Assembly: GCF_030272615.1 (NCBI RefSeq)
Contig: NC_081410.1
Coordinates: 223,689,415 to 223,753,414 of the forward strand
Direction: 5' to 3'
Source of the DNA: Cryptomeria japonica
Taxonomy: Eukaryota; Streptophyta; Pinopsida; Cupressales; Cupressaceae
Length of the DNA: 64,000 nt
Shown here: positions 62,997 to 64,000 of the stretch, piece after piece
Numbering within the stretch: position 1 is the first letter of the stretch
How the letters are laid out: every line of letters starts with the position of its first letter
Position numbers and translations under genes: made by a program
Notes under the pieces: generated by a model
The model's input: the letters and a program-made list of their open reading frames with translations, nothing else
What the model was told of the DNA's origin: nothing
Databases searched by the model: none

Positions 62997-63260
62997 GTGG
63001 CTCTAACTGGGGATGGTTGATTGCAAGACCAACACAAGAATCCAGATATCTTTGGTTAAGCAGACCACTCAAAAACTGATCATTCGTCTCTTCTCATCTC
63101 ATTTGAGAAAACAGGGCTTCCTTATTCTACCCAAACAACAGGGCACTTTATTGAAAACCACACAACTAAAAGTAAAGAAACTATACAAAATATGAAAACA
63201 TGCTGACAACTAACTACAAACTGCTCAAACAATCATCAGTATTTACCTCTGTCAAAAATC
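62997..63260 (-). other. Tat2 internal end with inverted PBS-like sequence
   Basis: The plus strand reads TGGCTCTAACTGGGGA (62,998-63,013) directly after the LTR, PBS-like and opposite to the gag orientation, then the segment tggggatggttgattgcaag shared with 29,051-29,070. The remaining 220 bases are AT-rich and non-coding. Gag-related sequence starts right after, so protease, RT and integrase are absent here. Confidence 0.6.
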
Positions 63261-64000
63261 GGATTCTCATCACCTGATCTTATGTTACAAACAAAGGCAC
63301 AACGACCTTCATCCCTAGAAAATAAAGACAAAGCTGCATCCGTATGTTCTTTAATATTCAGTAATTTTACTAATGGGACAATGACCTTCATTTGAGTAAG
63401 AGCTTAAGCCATGTCAATTGTAGAACTATTGCTTATTTCAGTATTAGCTCTAACTCTTTCTGCCTTGAGCTGACTTGTTCATTTTGTTGTGGCAGCTCCT
63501 TGTATATCACTGGTATTTTTGTCATCTGTACTCTTGGGTACATCCTTAACCTGTTCCTTCTTTTCTTGACCAATTTTAGGAACAGTAGTAGCACTACTTG
63601 CTGCCCCCTTTTGAGTGACCTCTTTTATGAACATGGAACCAAGTTCACCCTGATCAGTGTCCTTCTTGGTGCTTCTCAAGTTATAGTTGTGTTTTGCTTT
63701 GGCAATGGTAGCTTTAGTGAGACTTTTAACTTCTTCCTCACTAGGCCTTCTAAGATGAACTTCTTCATCCTCAATTGTTACCACATTCAATGTAGGATGC
63801 CAATCCAAGGTTAGTTGTCCTTGAACAAACCTTTCATTATCTAGCACATCACTATATTCACTTTGTATAGACTCCTCATCACTTTCTATAATGGTTTCAA
63901 ACATATTGATGTCAGGCTCAGCTTCTTGTCTCATGGATTCTTCAAGGGCTTGAGCTACTACACATTGACGAAGAGAATGTGGTCTATCACAAGCAATACA
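63260..64000 (-). pseudogene. gag C-terminal part of Tat2, cut by window edge
   Basis: The minus strand from 64,000 reads CIACDRPHSLRQC, a complete CX2CX3HX4C zinc knuckle, then CVVAQALEESMRQEAEPDIN, MFETIIESDEESIQSEYSDV, LTLDWHPTLNVVTIEDEEVH and LRRPSEEEVKSLTKATIAKA. A charged linker (KEVTQKGAASSATTVPKIGQ) follows, open to a stop at about 63,479, then decayed frame to about 63,290. It is clearly homologous to the Tat1 gag tail (32,500-31,800), but here the knuckle keeps both first Cys residues. It would act in genomic RNA packaging. The N-terminal Gag lies beyond the window. Confidence 0.8.

Overview
The window reads as a repeat-dense stretch of a large plant nuclear genome. The evidence is Ty1/copia and Ty3/gypsy LTR retrotransposons with plant-type primer-binding sites (TGGTATCAGAGC, and the tRNA-Arg type TGGCGACTCTATTGGGGA), a chromodomain-bearing gypsy element of Tekay type, Tat/Ogre-type elements, and very long LTRs (4-6 kb) nested in one another. 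A conifer or another giant-genome seed plant is plausible, but this is inference. I found no host gene, tRNA, rRNA or CRISPR array. Every coding region seen is retroelement-derived and carries stop codons or frameshifts.

Left part (1-21,902). A minus-strand copia element C1 (gag 1-368, PBS, LTR from 384) is cut at 1216 by a second minus-strand copia element C2. C2 has a 1.50-kb LTR at 1216-2715, RT/RNase H at 3060-4805, integrase/protease/gag at 10,302-12,480, a PBS at 12,510, and a second LTR starting at 12,524. C2 is interrupted twice. A 5.5-kb insertion (4806-10,301) is a solo LTR of the giant LTR family that also occurs at 38-51 kb, and it contains a copia-type solo LTR (4973-6140). Element G (13,904-21,620; 7717 bp; identical-length 1196-bp LTRs; TSD ccatc) sits in the second C2 LTR. 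G codes only gag and protease. Beyond that LTR lies a second, truncated copy of C2 internal sequence (21,755-21,902), so C2 is a tandem LTR-internal-LTR-internal array.

Middle and right part (21,903-58,384). A minus-strand Tat/Ogre-type gypsy element (Tat1) runs from 23,128 to 56,039, about 17.8 kb without its insertions. Its ~6-kb LTRs each contain a sense-strand ORF of about 1,170 codons (ORF X), one copy per LTR. Its 5.8-kb internal region has gag, protease, an RNase H-like segment and integrase, but no reverse transcriptase. The 5' LTR was hit by a solo LTR (36,163-36,979, TSD ctctc), a 13.1-kb Tekay-type element with 4.09-kb LTRs (38,353-51,461, TSD tattc), and a TIR element (53,590-54,793). 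Tat1 itself sits in what looks like a plus-strand Ogre-type LTR (up to 57,990) followed by a tRNA-Arg PBS.

Right edge (58,385-64,000). A second Tat-type element has a 4.6-kb LTR (58,385-62,996) without ORF X, followed almost directly by gag sequence running off the window. The most unusual points are the LTR-encoded ORF X, the inverted PBS-like sequence where a polypurine tract would be expected in both Tat elements, the RT-less and gag-pro-only architectures, and hairpin motifs repeated in LTRs and leader.
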